Positions 6,068 through 11,636 of a DNA stretch of 11,636 bases are shown in pieces. The translations under genes were made by a program, and so were the position numbers. Each line of letters opens with the position of its first letter. The first letter of the stretch is position 1. The DNA comes from an uncultured Oscillospiraceae bacterium. Its GTDB lineage: Bacteria; Bacillota; Clostridia; Oscillospirales; Acutalibacteraceae. Under the pieces are notes generated by a model. It ran no database searches. It was not told the origin of the DNA and saw only the letters and a list, made by a program, of their open reading frames with translations. Location of the stretch: positions 1-11,636 of the forward strand of contig URDW01000062.1 of assembly GCA_900546735.1 (NCBI GenBank). The letters run 5' to 3'.

Positions 6068-7134
6068 CAGAAATCTGTTCCCCTCTGCACCGCCAGGTCC
6101 ACCAGGCGGTCGATCAGCTCGCTGTAGGGCACGCCGGCCGCTTCAAACAGCATGGAGTACATGCTGATGGGCGTAAAGCCGGGCAGGGTGTTGATCTCAT
6201 TAAAGAGCACGCGCCCGTCGCTGCGCGACACGAAAAAGTCCACGCGCGCAAGCCCGGCGCAGCCAAACGCCTTGAAGGCGCGCACGGCCGCTTCGGCCAC
6301 CTCGCGCCGCTTTTCCTCGCCGATGCCGGCCGGGATGACCGTTTTGGACGCCGCGTTAAAGTACTTGGCCTCATAGTCGTAAAACTCGTTCGCCGAAAGG
6401 ATCTCGCCCACGTCGGACGCCACGGGGTCGTCGTTTCCGAGCACGGCGCACTCCACTTCAAACCCGTCGGCAAACGCCTCTAAAAGAATGCTGTTGTCCT
6501 CGCGAAACGCCTTTTCAATGCCCGCCTCGAGCGACACCATGTCGCCCGCCTTGGAGATGCCGACGCTGGAGCCGGCGTTCGCGGGCTTCACAAAGATCGG
6601 GAAGCCGAGCTTTTGAACGGCCGCGTCGCGAAAAGCGGCCGGGTCTTTGCGGTAGTCGTGCACGCTGGTGCTGCACCACGGCACCTGGGCAATGCCGTAG
6701 ACATCGGCCATGGCGTTTGTGATACGCTTATCCATGCACACGCCGCAGGCCGTGGACGCACAGCCCACGAACGGCAGGCCGGCCAGCTGCAAAAGCCCCT
6801 GCAGGGTGCCGTCCTCCCCGTTTTTGCCGTGCAGCACCGGAAAGACGGCGTCGAGCCGGATGGTTTTGCCCGACTCGGTCACGATGCCGTGCACCGAAGC
6901 GTCGGGCGAGATGACCGCGCGCTCACAAAAGCCGCTGTTCACCCACTTGTCGCCGGGCAGCAGGTCAAGCGGCCCGGTGTAAAGGTACCACTGCCCGTCT
7001 TTCGTGATGCCGAGCAGGTAAAGTTCATACTTGTCGCGGTCTATGTGCGAAAGCACGCCGCCGGCGGACATGAGCGAAACGTCGTGCTCGCTGGACGCGC
7101 CGCCGAACAAAACGGCAAGCCGCAGTTTTGCCAT
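6067..7134 (-). CDS. ddl: D-alanine--D-alanine ligase
   Basis: A 355-residue ATP-grasp enzyme joining two D-alanines for the peptidoglycan precursor. Motifs: VLFGGASSEHDVSL (8-21), PVLHGKNGEDGTLQG (99-113), FVKPANAGSSVGISK (181-195, ATP binding), EILSANEFYDYEAKY (244-258) and LFNEINTLPGFTPISMY (310-326). The omega-loop sequence EFYDYEAKY is the tyrosine type of ordinary D-Ala-D-Ala ligases, unlike the VanA/VanB D-lactate ligase loop, so D-Ala-D-Ala product is expected. The ATG at 7134 is preferred over an upstream TTG because GAGGTG lies 7 bases before it. It is the first gene of the operon and has its own promoter. Confidence 0.96.
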   Translation of the reverse strand: MAKLRLAVLFGGASSEHDVSLMSAGGVLSHIDRDKYELYLLGITKDGQWYLYTGPLDLLPGDKWVNSGFCERAVISPDASVHGIVTESGKTIRLDAVFPVLHGKNGEDGTLQGLLQLAGLPFVGCASTACGVCMDKRITNAMADVYGIAQVPWCSTSVHDYRKDPAAFRDAAVQKLGFPIFVKPANAGSSVGISKAGDMVSLEAGIEKAFREDNSILLEAFADGFEVECAVLGNDDPVASDVGEILSANEFYDYEAKYFNAASKTVIPAGIGEEKRREVAEAAVRAFKAFGCAGLARVDFFVSRSDGRVLFNEINTLPGFTPISMYSMLFEAAGVPYSELIDRLVDLAVQRGTDF

Positions 7135-7195
7135 AAAAAAACACCTCAAAAAGAAAAAGTTTTTACCTTATTTGTATTTTATCAACTTTCGTTTT

Positions 7196-7224
7196 ATAAT
7201 ACCATATTTTACACACAGATTCAA
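7196..7224 (-). promoter_or_regulatory. Sigma-A promoter of the ddl operon
   Basis: On the minus strand TTGAAT (7224-7219) and TATTAT (7201-7196) are separated by 17 bases in AT-rich DNA. The predicted start is near 7189, giving a leader of about 55 bases. It faces away from the plus-strand promoter at 7310-7338, with about 85 bases between the two. Confidence 0.68.
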
Positions 7225-7309
7225 CATGAAAAAAAGCGCCCGGCGGTGTGTTTTTACAGACTTACACGCCCGAAAACAGCCCGTTTTTGGCAAAATTGCC
7301 GCAAAAATA

Positions 7310-7338
7310 GTGACAAAACGGAAATTCTCTGCTATAAT
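7310..7338 (+). promoter_or_regulatory. Sigma-A promoter of the 285-residue protein gene
   Basis: GTGACA (7310-7315) and TATAAT (7333-7338) are separated by 17 bases. The predicted start is near 7345, so the transcript would begin almost at the hairpin of 7346-7370. Confidence 0.75.
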
Positions 7339-7345
7339 GTTTGTG

Positions 7346-7370
7346 CGCTGCGGCAAACGGCGGCGCAGCG
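7346..7370 (+). other. 5'-terminal leader hairpin
   Basis: CGCTGCG (7346-7352) and CGCAGCG (7364-7370) form a 7-base-pair stem with an 11-base loop, positioned at or within a base or two of the predicted transcription start. Hairpins at the very 5' end can stabilise mRNA; that role here is inference. Confidence 0.4.
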
Positions 7371-7417
7371 ACGCAAAAAAGACACGAAAGATCAAAATAA
7401 CGACTGGAGTTTTGCAT

Positions 7418-8275
7418 ATGCAGCTTGAAGAAGTGCTTGCACTGATCGAAAAAAATCTGGAGCCGGTCAACACAGAATTCGGTTTCCGCAAGGCGAAGAA
7501 CCAAACGGAAGGTGCCGTGACCTTCAGCGGCAAAAACGGCCTTTACCGCGTGGTGGTCGACGCAAAGAAAAACCTGATGCTTTTGGAGTGCGCCGGCGAG
7601 GACAAGGGAGAGGCCACGGAATTTGCCACCATCTCCAAATCGCTGTTTGAGTTGGAGACGGCCGAGCTGCGCGACGTGCGCTCCGGCTGCAACGAGGTGA
7701 GCGACGAACTGCACAGCCTGTACGGCAGCGTGCGCAAAAAGGACCTCGACAAAATCAAACTGCCGAAGGCCGTGTCGCGCACAAAGGCCAAAAACGGCAT
7801 TGTCAGCTACGACGTGGATTCGCTCGCGAACCGCTTCGGCACGCTCTACCCCGAACTGAAGGATCAGATCAAACAGAACATTGCCGACTACGGCGAGTTT
7901 CTGCCCGAGGACTTTTTTATGAACTACGGCACGCCGAAAGTGCTGGACGTGATCCAAAACGGCACAAAAGAAGAGCACAAAAAGCTGTTCAAAATGCTGA
8001 ACGAGGTTTATGAGGACGGCACGAACGAGGTGCAGGACATCATCGGCGTTACGATTTTGGGCGCGATGCGCGGCGACAAAAAGATGATGGAGGTCGCCGA
8101 CCAGTACATGACGGAATACATGGCAGGCCCCGTGCACGAGATCAACAAGATCACGGCCAAAAACGGCCGCATGGTCAAAAAGCTGCAGAGCCCGCCGCCC
8201 TACAAGCCCAAGAAAAAGCGCAAAAACCCCTACCAGCTGGCGCTGGAGGGGCAAAACGCCGCGAACAAGCAGTAA
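7418..8275 (+). CDS. Unrecognised conserved-looking 285-residue protein with basic tail
   Basis: I do not recognise a characterised family. The ATG at 7418 follows GGAG by 8 bases. The N-terminal part (1-100) looks like an alpha/beta region with the beta-hairpin GAVTFSGKNGLYRVVVDAKK and strand LMLLECAGED. A lysine-rich linker follows (107-127). The helical second half (135-235) contains LYPELKDQIKQNIADYGEF, FMNYGTPKVLDVIQNG, EHKKLFKMLNEVYEDG and ILGAMRGDKKMMEVAD. The last 35 residues are proline- and lysine-rich (PPPYKPKKKRKNPYQ). There is no signal peptide, membrane segment or zinc motif, so it is probably cytoplasmic; the basic tail may bind nucleic acid or ribosomes. It has its own promoter and terminator. 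The coding start is certain in frame; only the function is open. Confidence 0.85.
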   Translation: MQLEEVLALIEKNLEPVNTEFGFRKAKNQTEGAVTFSGKNGLYRVVVDAKKNLMLLECAGEDKGEATEFATISKSLFELETAELRDVRSGCNEVSDELHSLYGSVRKKDLDKIKLPKAVSRTKAKNGIVSYDVDSLANRFGTLYPELKDQIKQNIADYGEFLPEDFFMNYGTPKVLDVIQNGTKEEHKKLFKMLNEVYEDGTNEVQDIIGVTILGAMRGDKKMMEVADQYMTEYMAGPVHEINKITAKNGRMVKKLQSPPPYKPKKKRKNPYQLALEGQNAANKQ

Positions 8276-8286
8276 AAAGCACAAAG

Positions 8287-8367
8287 AACGGACACGCAAA
8301 CGCGTGTCCGTTTCAGCGTGTCAAAAAAAGGTGTGCTTGCAACAAATTGTACAGCCCGACACGCTGA
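8287..8367 (+). other. Two nested hairpins with shared arm sequence in the 3' untranslated region
   Basis: AACGGACACGC (8287-8297) pairs perfectly with GCGTGTCCGTT (8302-8312) around AAAC. TCAGCGTGTC (8313-8322) pairs perfectly with GACACGCTGA (8358-8367) around a 35-base loop. Both stems contain GACACGC/GCGTGTC, so arms could exchange partners. No T-run follows either stem, so neither looks like a terminator by itself. Confidence 0.55.
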
Positions 8368-8401
8368 GACCGCCCGCTCTTTTCAGAGCGGGCGGTCTTT
8401 T
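8368..8401 (+). terminator. Strong rho-independent terminator
   Basis: GACCGCCCGCTC (8368-8379) and GAGCGGGCGGTC (8386-8397) form a perfect 12-base-pair stem with a TTTTCA loop, followed by TTTT. It ends the transcript of the 285-residue protein gene and may help stop the opposing zinc-ribbon transcript. Confidence 0.85.
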
Positions 8402-8413
8402 GCTGCGTCCGTA

Positions 8414-8437
8414 AAAACGGGCTTTGTGCGCCGTTTT
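8414..8437 (-). terminator. Weak terminator-like hairpin after the zinc-ribbon gene
   Basis: On the minus strand AAAACGG (8437-8431) pairs with CCGTTTT (8420-8414) around a 10-base loop; the 3' arm ends in T residues. The stem is only three G-C pairs plus A-T pairs, so it is a weak candidate. Confidence 0.35.
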
Positions 8438-8448
8438 GGTCGTTGCGT

Positions 8449-8919
8449 TTAAAGACCAAGCAGCGGGATCATGTAATAAATATAGTCATCGAACGCTGCG
8501 GCAGCGCCGACGCCGACGATCGAAAAGACGATGGCGGCCAGGATCCACAGCACGATGCCGATGGCATACATGATAAGCGCCGCCTTGGCAAAATTCTTTT
8601 TGTTGACGTTCGTGCTGCTCGACGTGAGCCACACGATGATCATAACGATGTTGACGATCGGGATCGACAGCAGCAGCCACGACACGAAAATGTCGCCGAC
8701 CGAAAGCGGGTCGCGCCGGCTGTCGTGCGGCGGTGCGCCGTAAGGCGGATTCGGCCGGCCGTAAGGTGGATTCGGACCGGGAGCCGGACCGCCGGGATTA
8801 AACGGCTGACCCTGCGGCTCAGCGCCCGGCCGGGCTGCCTGCGCGTTGTCAAAGCCGCACATGGAGCAGACCGTCGTGCCCTCGGGCAGGCGGGCGCCGC
8901 ATTTTTGACAGTAGTTCAT
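8449..8919 (-). CDS. Zinc-ribbon membrane protein
   Basis: A 156-residue protein with an N-terminal zinc ribbon (C4, C7, C18, C21; MNYCQKCGARLPEG and VCSMCGFDN), a proline/glycine-rich linker (about 30-70), and two predicted membrane helices (about 76-98 and 112-141) separated by a short polar loop SSSTNVNKKNF. Such zinc_ribbon_2/DUF-type small membrane proteins are common in Clostridia and have no assigned reaction. The linker contains a tandem repeat PPYGRPN/PPYGAP, mirrored by an 18-base direct repeat with one difference (8737-8754 and 8758-8775). The ATG at 8919 has GGAGGA about 6 bases upstream. It lies 91 bases after ribU with no clear terminator or promoter between, so it may be co-transcribed. 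Confidence 0.8.
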   Translation of the reverse strand: MNYCQKCGARLPEGTTVCSMCGFDNAQAARPGAEPQGQPFNPGGPAPGPNPPYGRPNPPYGAPPHDSRRDPLSVGDIFVSWLLLSIPIVNIVMIIVWLTSSSTNVNKKNFAKAALIMYAIGIVLWILAAIVFSIVGVGAAAAFDDYIYYMIPLLGL

Positions 8920-9010
8920 GAAAATTCCTCCTCTATCCGGGCAAAGCCCTGCGTTCTACCGGCAGCAGCCGGGCATTTTCCATGCCGCAACGGCGCCGGG
9001 GCGGCGCGCG

Positions 9011-9694
9011 TTACTTGATGAAGCGGCGGTGCAGCAGCGGCGACAGGCGCTTGTAGCAAAGGAACACCACAAGGCAGTCGACCGTGCCTTTAATAAGATT
9101 AAAGGGCACCACACAGCAAAGAGCCAGCATCCAGACCGAATCGACCGTTTTAAAGATCTGCGCGCCCATGGCGACGATCTGCTCCACCGGCAGGCCGTAG
9201 GCCGTGGAATAAAACGGGATGAGCATGTACACATTGAGCACCGCGCTGACGGCCGCACAAAAGACGACCCCGGCCACCATGCCGGCGGCCGCGCCCTTTC
9301 GGGTGTTTTTGAGCGGCGTGTGCTTGTAGACGATGCACGGCGGCAGCACCAGCGCCAGGCCCATCAGAAAATTGGCCAGCTCGCCGACGCCCACTGTGTC
9401 GCTGCCGGTAAGGATCAGGTTCAGCGCGATCTTGACCGCCTCGATCGCAACGGCGGCCAGCGGCCCCATCGAGAACCCGCCGACGAGCACGACGATCTCG
9501 CTTAAGTCCATTTCGTAAAACGGCGGCGCGATCGGCAGCGGAAATTCAATCAGCATGATCACGCCGGCCAGCGCGCCAAGTACGGCGATTTTGACGAGCG
9601 TTTCAAGCGACATTTTCTTTTTGTCGCCCTTTTGCGGGCTTTGCGCCTGCGCGGCGGCCGTTTGCGGTTCGGTTTTTTGGCTTACTTTTTTCAT
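9011..9694 (-). CDS. ribU: Riboflavin ECF transporter substrate-binding protein RibU
   Basis: A 227-residue membrane protein, the S component that binds riboflavin and works with a shared ECF energy-coupling module (not in this window). After a hydrophilic lysine-rich N-terminus (1-30) about six membrane helices follow. Family-typical sequence is seen in MLIEFPLPIAPPFYEMDLSEI (47-67), VGGFSMGPLAA, GVGELANFLMG (102-112), LNVYMLIPFYS and VPFNLIKGTVD (196-206). The preceding FMN riboswitch confirms the flavin link. The ATG at 9694 is chosen for the AAAGGAGG site about 8 bases upstream; a longer frame to 9772 would cross the riboswitch terminator and is not used. Confidence 0.93.
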   Translation of the reverse strand: MKKVSQKTEPQTAAAQAQSPQKGDKKKMSLETLVKIAVLGALAGVIMLIEFPLPIAPPFYEMDLSEIVVLVGGFSMGPLAAVAIEAVKIALNLILTGSDTVGVGELANFLMGLALVLPPCIVYKHTPLKNTRKGAAAGMVAGVVFCAAVSAVLNVYMLIPFYSTAYGLPVEQIVAMGAQIFKTVDSVWMLALCCVVPFNLIKGTVDCLVVFLCYKRLSPLLHRRFIK

Positions 9695-9723
9695 AACTTT
9701 TTCCTCCTTTGCAGAACACGGAG

Positions 9724-9753
9724 AAAAAAGACCCGGCAGGGTATGCCGGGTCT
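9724..9753 (-). terminator. Riboswitch-controlled intrinsic terminator before ribU
   Basis: On the minus strand AGACCCGGCA (9753-9744) pairs perfectly with TGCCGGGTCT (9738-9729), loop TACCC, followed by six T. It lies between the FMN aptamer and the ribosome site, so control is by premature termination when FMN is bound. A competing stem TAGAAAA/TTTTCTA (9784-9762) would use the 3' side of aptamer P1. Confidence 0.88.
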
Positions 9754-9775
9754 GATATGCATAGAAAAACAAAGC

Positions 9776-9901
9776 TATTTTCTATCATCCGGACTTTGAC
9801 CGTTGGTACGGGACTTGCACCCGTTCAGTCGCTTGCGCGAGTCGCGGACTTCGGCCGCAGCCGTTACCGCCAGTAGAGAATTTCACTCAACCCCGAAAAT
9901 A
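9776..9901 (-). ncRNA. FMN riboswitch (RFN element)
   Basis: Closing stem P1 is TATTTTC (9901-9895) with GAAAATA (9782-9776). Between them, on the minus strand, are the conserved RFN blocks GGGG.TGAGTGAAATTC, CTACTGGCGGTAA, AGTCCGCGAC, GGGTGCAAGTCCC, CCAACGGTCAAAGTCC and GGATGATAG, in the right order. It senses flavin mononucleotide and represses riboflavin uptake. It sits directly downstream of a consensus promoter and upstream of a terminator and ribU. Confidence 0.96.
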
Positions 9902-9913
9902 TTCTGCATTTTC

Positions 9914-9942
9914 ATTATATACCGCAGGTGCGGGCGTGTCAA
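9914..9942 (-). promoter_or_regulatory. Consensus sigma-A promoter of the FMN riboswitch/ribU transcript
   Basis: On the minus strand TTGACA (9942-9937) and TATAAT (9919-9914) are both perfect consensus and 17 bases apart. Transcription should start near 9907, a few bases before the aptamer. Confidence 0.92.
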
Positions 9943-9996
9943 TAAAATACAGGCTGTTTTGCCATATTTTCACATTTTCGCCGGCGCGGCGTTTAC

Positions 9997-10044
9997 CGGG
10001 GCGTGTAGCGCAGCTTGGTAAAATCGCCGAAGGTGTGCGCCCCG
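9997..10044 (+). other. tRNA-like 5' fragment (CGGGG..TGTAGCGCAGCTTGGTA)
   Basis: The stretch 9997-10020 reads CGGGG, then CG, then TGTAGCGCAGCTTGGTA. Apart from the extra CG it equals the 5' acceptor strand and D-arm I recall for Firmicute tRNA(Pro). CGCCCCG at 10038-10044 could pair with CGGGGCG at 9997-10003. There is no room for anticodon and T arms, so this is not a working tRNA. On the other strand the same bases are an open frame ending TFGDFTKLRYTPR and a stop at 9993. Either a fragment or a chance match. Confidence 0.3.
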
Positions 10045-10060
10045 CGCAGTTTTAAGCGCG

Positions 10061-10460
10061 CCGCCTGTCCCTCTTTCCATATATTCCCTACCGGGCAGGC
10101 CGCCGCCGTTTCCAAGCATCCCTGCGGCCAAATAAGCCGCTCCCCTTTAAGCGCACTCCCTACCGGGCAGGCCGCCGCTGCTTTCCAGGCATTTCTGCGA
10201 CTAAAAAGCCCCTCCCCTTTCAACACATTCTTTACCGGGCAAGCCGCCGCTGTTTCCCAAGCATTCCTGCGACTAAAAAGCCGCCGCACGCAGTTGCTTT
10301 CAGGCGCTTTGGCAACGAGACAAGCCGTTCCTCTTTAAGCGCATTCCCTACCGGGCGAGCCGCCGCTGCTTCTCAGACATTCCTGCGACTAAAAAGCCGT
10401 TTCCCTTTCTATACATTCCCTACCGGGCGAGCCGCCGCTGTTTCCCAAACATTCCTGCGA
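10061..10460. repeat. 72-base tandem repeat array after the S1-domain gene
   Basis: Units on the plus strand begin ATTCCCTACCGGGC (or a close variant) at 10083, 10155, 10227, 10343 and 10415. Three are exactly 72 bases long. The unit at 10227 is 116 bases because a 44-base diverged half-unit (near 10290-10342) is inserted. Blocks within each unit: CTACCGGGC, AGCCGCCGCTG, TTTCCCAAGCATTCCTGCG, ACTAAAAAGCCG, then TCCCCTTTAAGCGC. A trailing partial block lies at 10061-10082. The last unit is cut at the S1-gene stop codon (10461-10463), which occupies the CTAAAAA motif. The same family is at 1424-1713. No spacer or constant-repeat pattern of a CRISPR array is present. Confidence 0.85.
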
Positions 10461-11369
10461 CTAAAAAACGGTTTCGATGTGTTTGCCGCAGCCCGGGGGC
10501 GAGTAGACCCAGCGGGAAAGGTGGTGCGCATCCTCCAAAAAATGCAGGGGCGCGGGCGCGCCGGCGGCGCCGAACGCATCCACCACCACAAGCTTGATCT
10601 TCATTTTTTCGGGCAGGATAGACTTGATGAACACCGACACCTGCTGTGCCGCCGCAAGCCCGGTGCAAGGTTCTGCCAGACCGGCCAGGTTCGGCGCCAG
10701 TTCCACGAACACGCCGTACTCCTCCACGCTGCGCACGATGCCGGGCACAGTCTCGCCGGCCTGGAACCGAGCGGCGTTTTGCAGCCAGGTGCCCAGCAGT
10801 TCGCGCATAGAGAAGGTCAGGCGGCCGTCCTCACGCTTGCGCAAAACGGCGCGGATGGCCTGCCCGGGGCGCACACGCTCGCCGGGGTGCTGGATGCGCG
10901 AGACCGAGAGCATGTCGATCGGGATCAGGGCGTTGATGCCGGCGCCGATGTCGATGAACGCGCCGAAGCGTTCCAGGTGCGTGACCGCCGCGTCGATGAC
11001 GTCGCCCGGGGTGAGCTTGTTTATGTAATTTTCCATACACGCCTGCTGCACGGCGCGGCGCGAGAGCACGGCCGCCGTTTCGCCCGAGGGCAGCGTTTCA
11101 AACCGCGAGATCACAAAGCAGACCGGCCGGTTGACGCGCGAGATCAGGGCAATGTCGCGCACCGTGCCCTGCGCAATGCCGACGGCGCCCTCCTCGCGCG
11201 GGATGACGCCGTGCACCGCGCCGAGATCTACATGCAAATTGTGGGCGCTGTCGCACATGGTGACCACCGCTTCCAGCACGCGGCCCTCTGCCGCCGCCGC
11301 GCCAAGCGCCTCGGCCGTGAGATCGGACGGCGAAAGATACCGACCCTGCCCTTCGGGATAATACTGCAT
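10461..11369 (-). CDS. S1-domain RNA-binding protein
   Basis: A 302-residue protein with S1-type OB-fold repeats. The first, poorer one is at about 28-105 (VLEAVVTMCD, NLHVDLGAVHGVIPREE). The second is clear at 120-190 (TPGDVIDAAVTHLERFGAFIDIGAGINALIP ordered, then RLTFSMREL). The third is at 204-265 (GETVPGIVRSVEEYGVFVEL, then KMKIKLVVVD). The tail RWVYSPPGCGKHIETVF resembles the C-terminus I recall for this Clostridial family, so the protein is complete and not cut by the adjacent repeats. It probably binds RNA or the ribosome; it is shorter than true ribosomal protein S1. The ATG at 11369 is chosen for AAAGG about 10 bases upstream; a TTG at 11396 is a weaker alternative. I found no convincing promoter. 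A DUF951 gene is divergent. Confidence 0.85.
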   Translation of the reverse strand: MQYYPEGQGRYLSPSDLTAEALGAAAAEGRVLEAVVTMCDSAHNLHVDLGAVHGVIPREEGAVGIAQGTVRDIALISRVNRPVCFVISRFETLPSGETAAVLSRRAVQQACMENYINKLTPGDVIDAAVTHLERFGAFIDIGAGINALIPIDMLSVSRIQHPGERVRPGQAIRAVLRKREDGRLTFSMRELLGTWLQNAARFQAGETVPGIVRSVEEYGVFVELAPNLAGLAEPCTGLAAAQQVSVFIKSILPEKMKIKLVVVDAFGAAGAPAPLHFLEDAHHLSRWVYSPPGCGKHIETVF

Positions 11370-11451
11370 TCCATCACTACCTTTGTTTTGCTTCAATTTG
11401 TTTTTTTGCCTTAATTCAGTAGTATGCCGGCGCCGGTGCGTTTATGCCCAC

Positions 11452-11480
11452 TTGCAAAACGCGCACGCACTCTATATAAT
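11452..11480 (+). promoter_or_regulatory. Sigma-A promoter of the DUF951 gene
   Basis: TTGCAA (11452-11457) and TATAAT (11475-11480) are 17 bases apart. The predicted start is near 11487, leaving a short leader with AAAGGGG before the ATG at 11511. Confidence 0.75.
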
Positions 11481-11510
11481 AGACTAAAGAAAAAAGAAAG
11501 GGGTTTCGGT

Positions 11511-11636
11511 ATGGATATTCAGGTGGGCGACCGGGTCGTTATGAAAAAGCCGCACCCCTGCGGCGCGAAAGAGTTCGAGATCCTGCGCGTAGGCGTGGAT
11601 TTTAAAATGCGCTGCTGCGGCTGCGGGCACGAGGTG
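11511..11636 (+). CDS. DUF951 family protein, N-terminal 42 codons (runs off right edge)
   Basis: The visible peptide starts MDIQVGDRVVMKKPHPCG, continues KEFEILRVGVDFKMRC and then CGCGHEV. The pattern 'VGD.V.MKKPHPCG...(W/F)E..R.G.D....C..CG..V' is the hallmark of DUF951, a roughly 65-residue protein family of Firmicutes with unknown function; the cysteines (C17 and the CCGC group) probably bind zinc. AAAGGGG lies about 8 bases before the ATG. About 20 residues are expected beyond the window edge. It is divergent from the S1-domain gene. Confidence 0.9.
   Translation, partial: MDIQVGDRVVMKKPHPCGAKEFEILRVGVDFKMRCCGCGHEV

Noticed and set aside
7262..8299. Long minus-strand open frame opposite the 285-residue protein gene
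   Set aside because: The plus-strand gene has promoter, ribosome site and terminator; the minus frame crosses both plus-strand promoter and terminator regions.
9997..10044. Functional tRNA gene
   Set aside because: Only the 5' acceptor and D-arm-like part is present; there are no anticodon or T arms and the segment is too short.
10061..10460. CRISPR array
   Set aside because: Units are degenerate along their full 72 bases; there is no constant repeat alternating with unique spacers, and no cas gene is present.
10479..11414. Plus-strand open frame opposite the S1-domain gene
   Set aside because: Antisense of clear S1 repeats; composition typical of a shadow frame.
11369..11450. Promoter of the S1-domain gene
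   Set aside because: CATACT with no acceptable -35 at 16-18 bases; nothing strong enough to annotate.

Overview
The window looks like a chromosomal segment of a GC-rich anaerobic Firmicute, most likely an Oscillospiraceae/Ruminococcaceae-type Clostridia (Faecalibacterium, Subdoligranulum and Gemmiger are the genera it brings to mind). This rests on strong AGGAGG-type ribosome sites, sigma-A promoters with 17-base spacers, the ywiB-argS neighbourhood known from Firmicutes, a DUF951 gene, an AIM24-family gene, an FMN-riboswitch-controlled RibU, and GC-rich codon use with AT-rich intergenic DNA. The genus is inference. The genes read as housekeeping; no phage, plasmid, transposase or CRISPR gene is present.

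Left part (1-1360): the start of an AIM24-family gene runs off the left edge on the minus strand, behind a 465-base gene-free stretch rich in palindromes. Upstream of that lies a minus-strand prolyl-tRNA editing (YbaK/ProX-type) deacylase gene with its own terminator.

Centre (1363-7134, minus strand): a tightly packed unit reads ddl (D-Ala-D-Ala ligase), ywiB (DUF1934), argS, a radical SAM protein with extra C-terminal cysteines, and an aldo/keto reductase. Junctions are 1-base overlap, 2-base gap, 19-base gap and 11-base overlap. One good promoter precedes ddl, and a hairpin terminator lies about 320 bases past the reductase stop. Between that stop and the terminator sits an array of degenerate 78-84 base repeats.

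Right of centre (7310-8401, plus strand): a divergent promoter drives an unrecognised 285-residue protein followed by nested hairpins and a strong terminator. Then, on the minus strand (8449-9942), a consensus promoter, FMN riboswitch and terminator precede ribU, which is followed by a small zinc-ribbon membrane protein.

Right part (9997-11636): a second array of the same repeat family (72-base units) starts at the stop codon of an S1-domain RNA-binding protein gene on the minus strand. A DUF951 gene starts divergently and runs off the right edge.

The most unusual signal is the repeat family. Two arrays, about 8.4 kb apart, sit in the 3' untranslated regions of two unrelated genes. In both, the first unit begins at the stop codon, which itself matches an internal repeat motif (TTTTTAR then CGCAGG on the gene strand).
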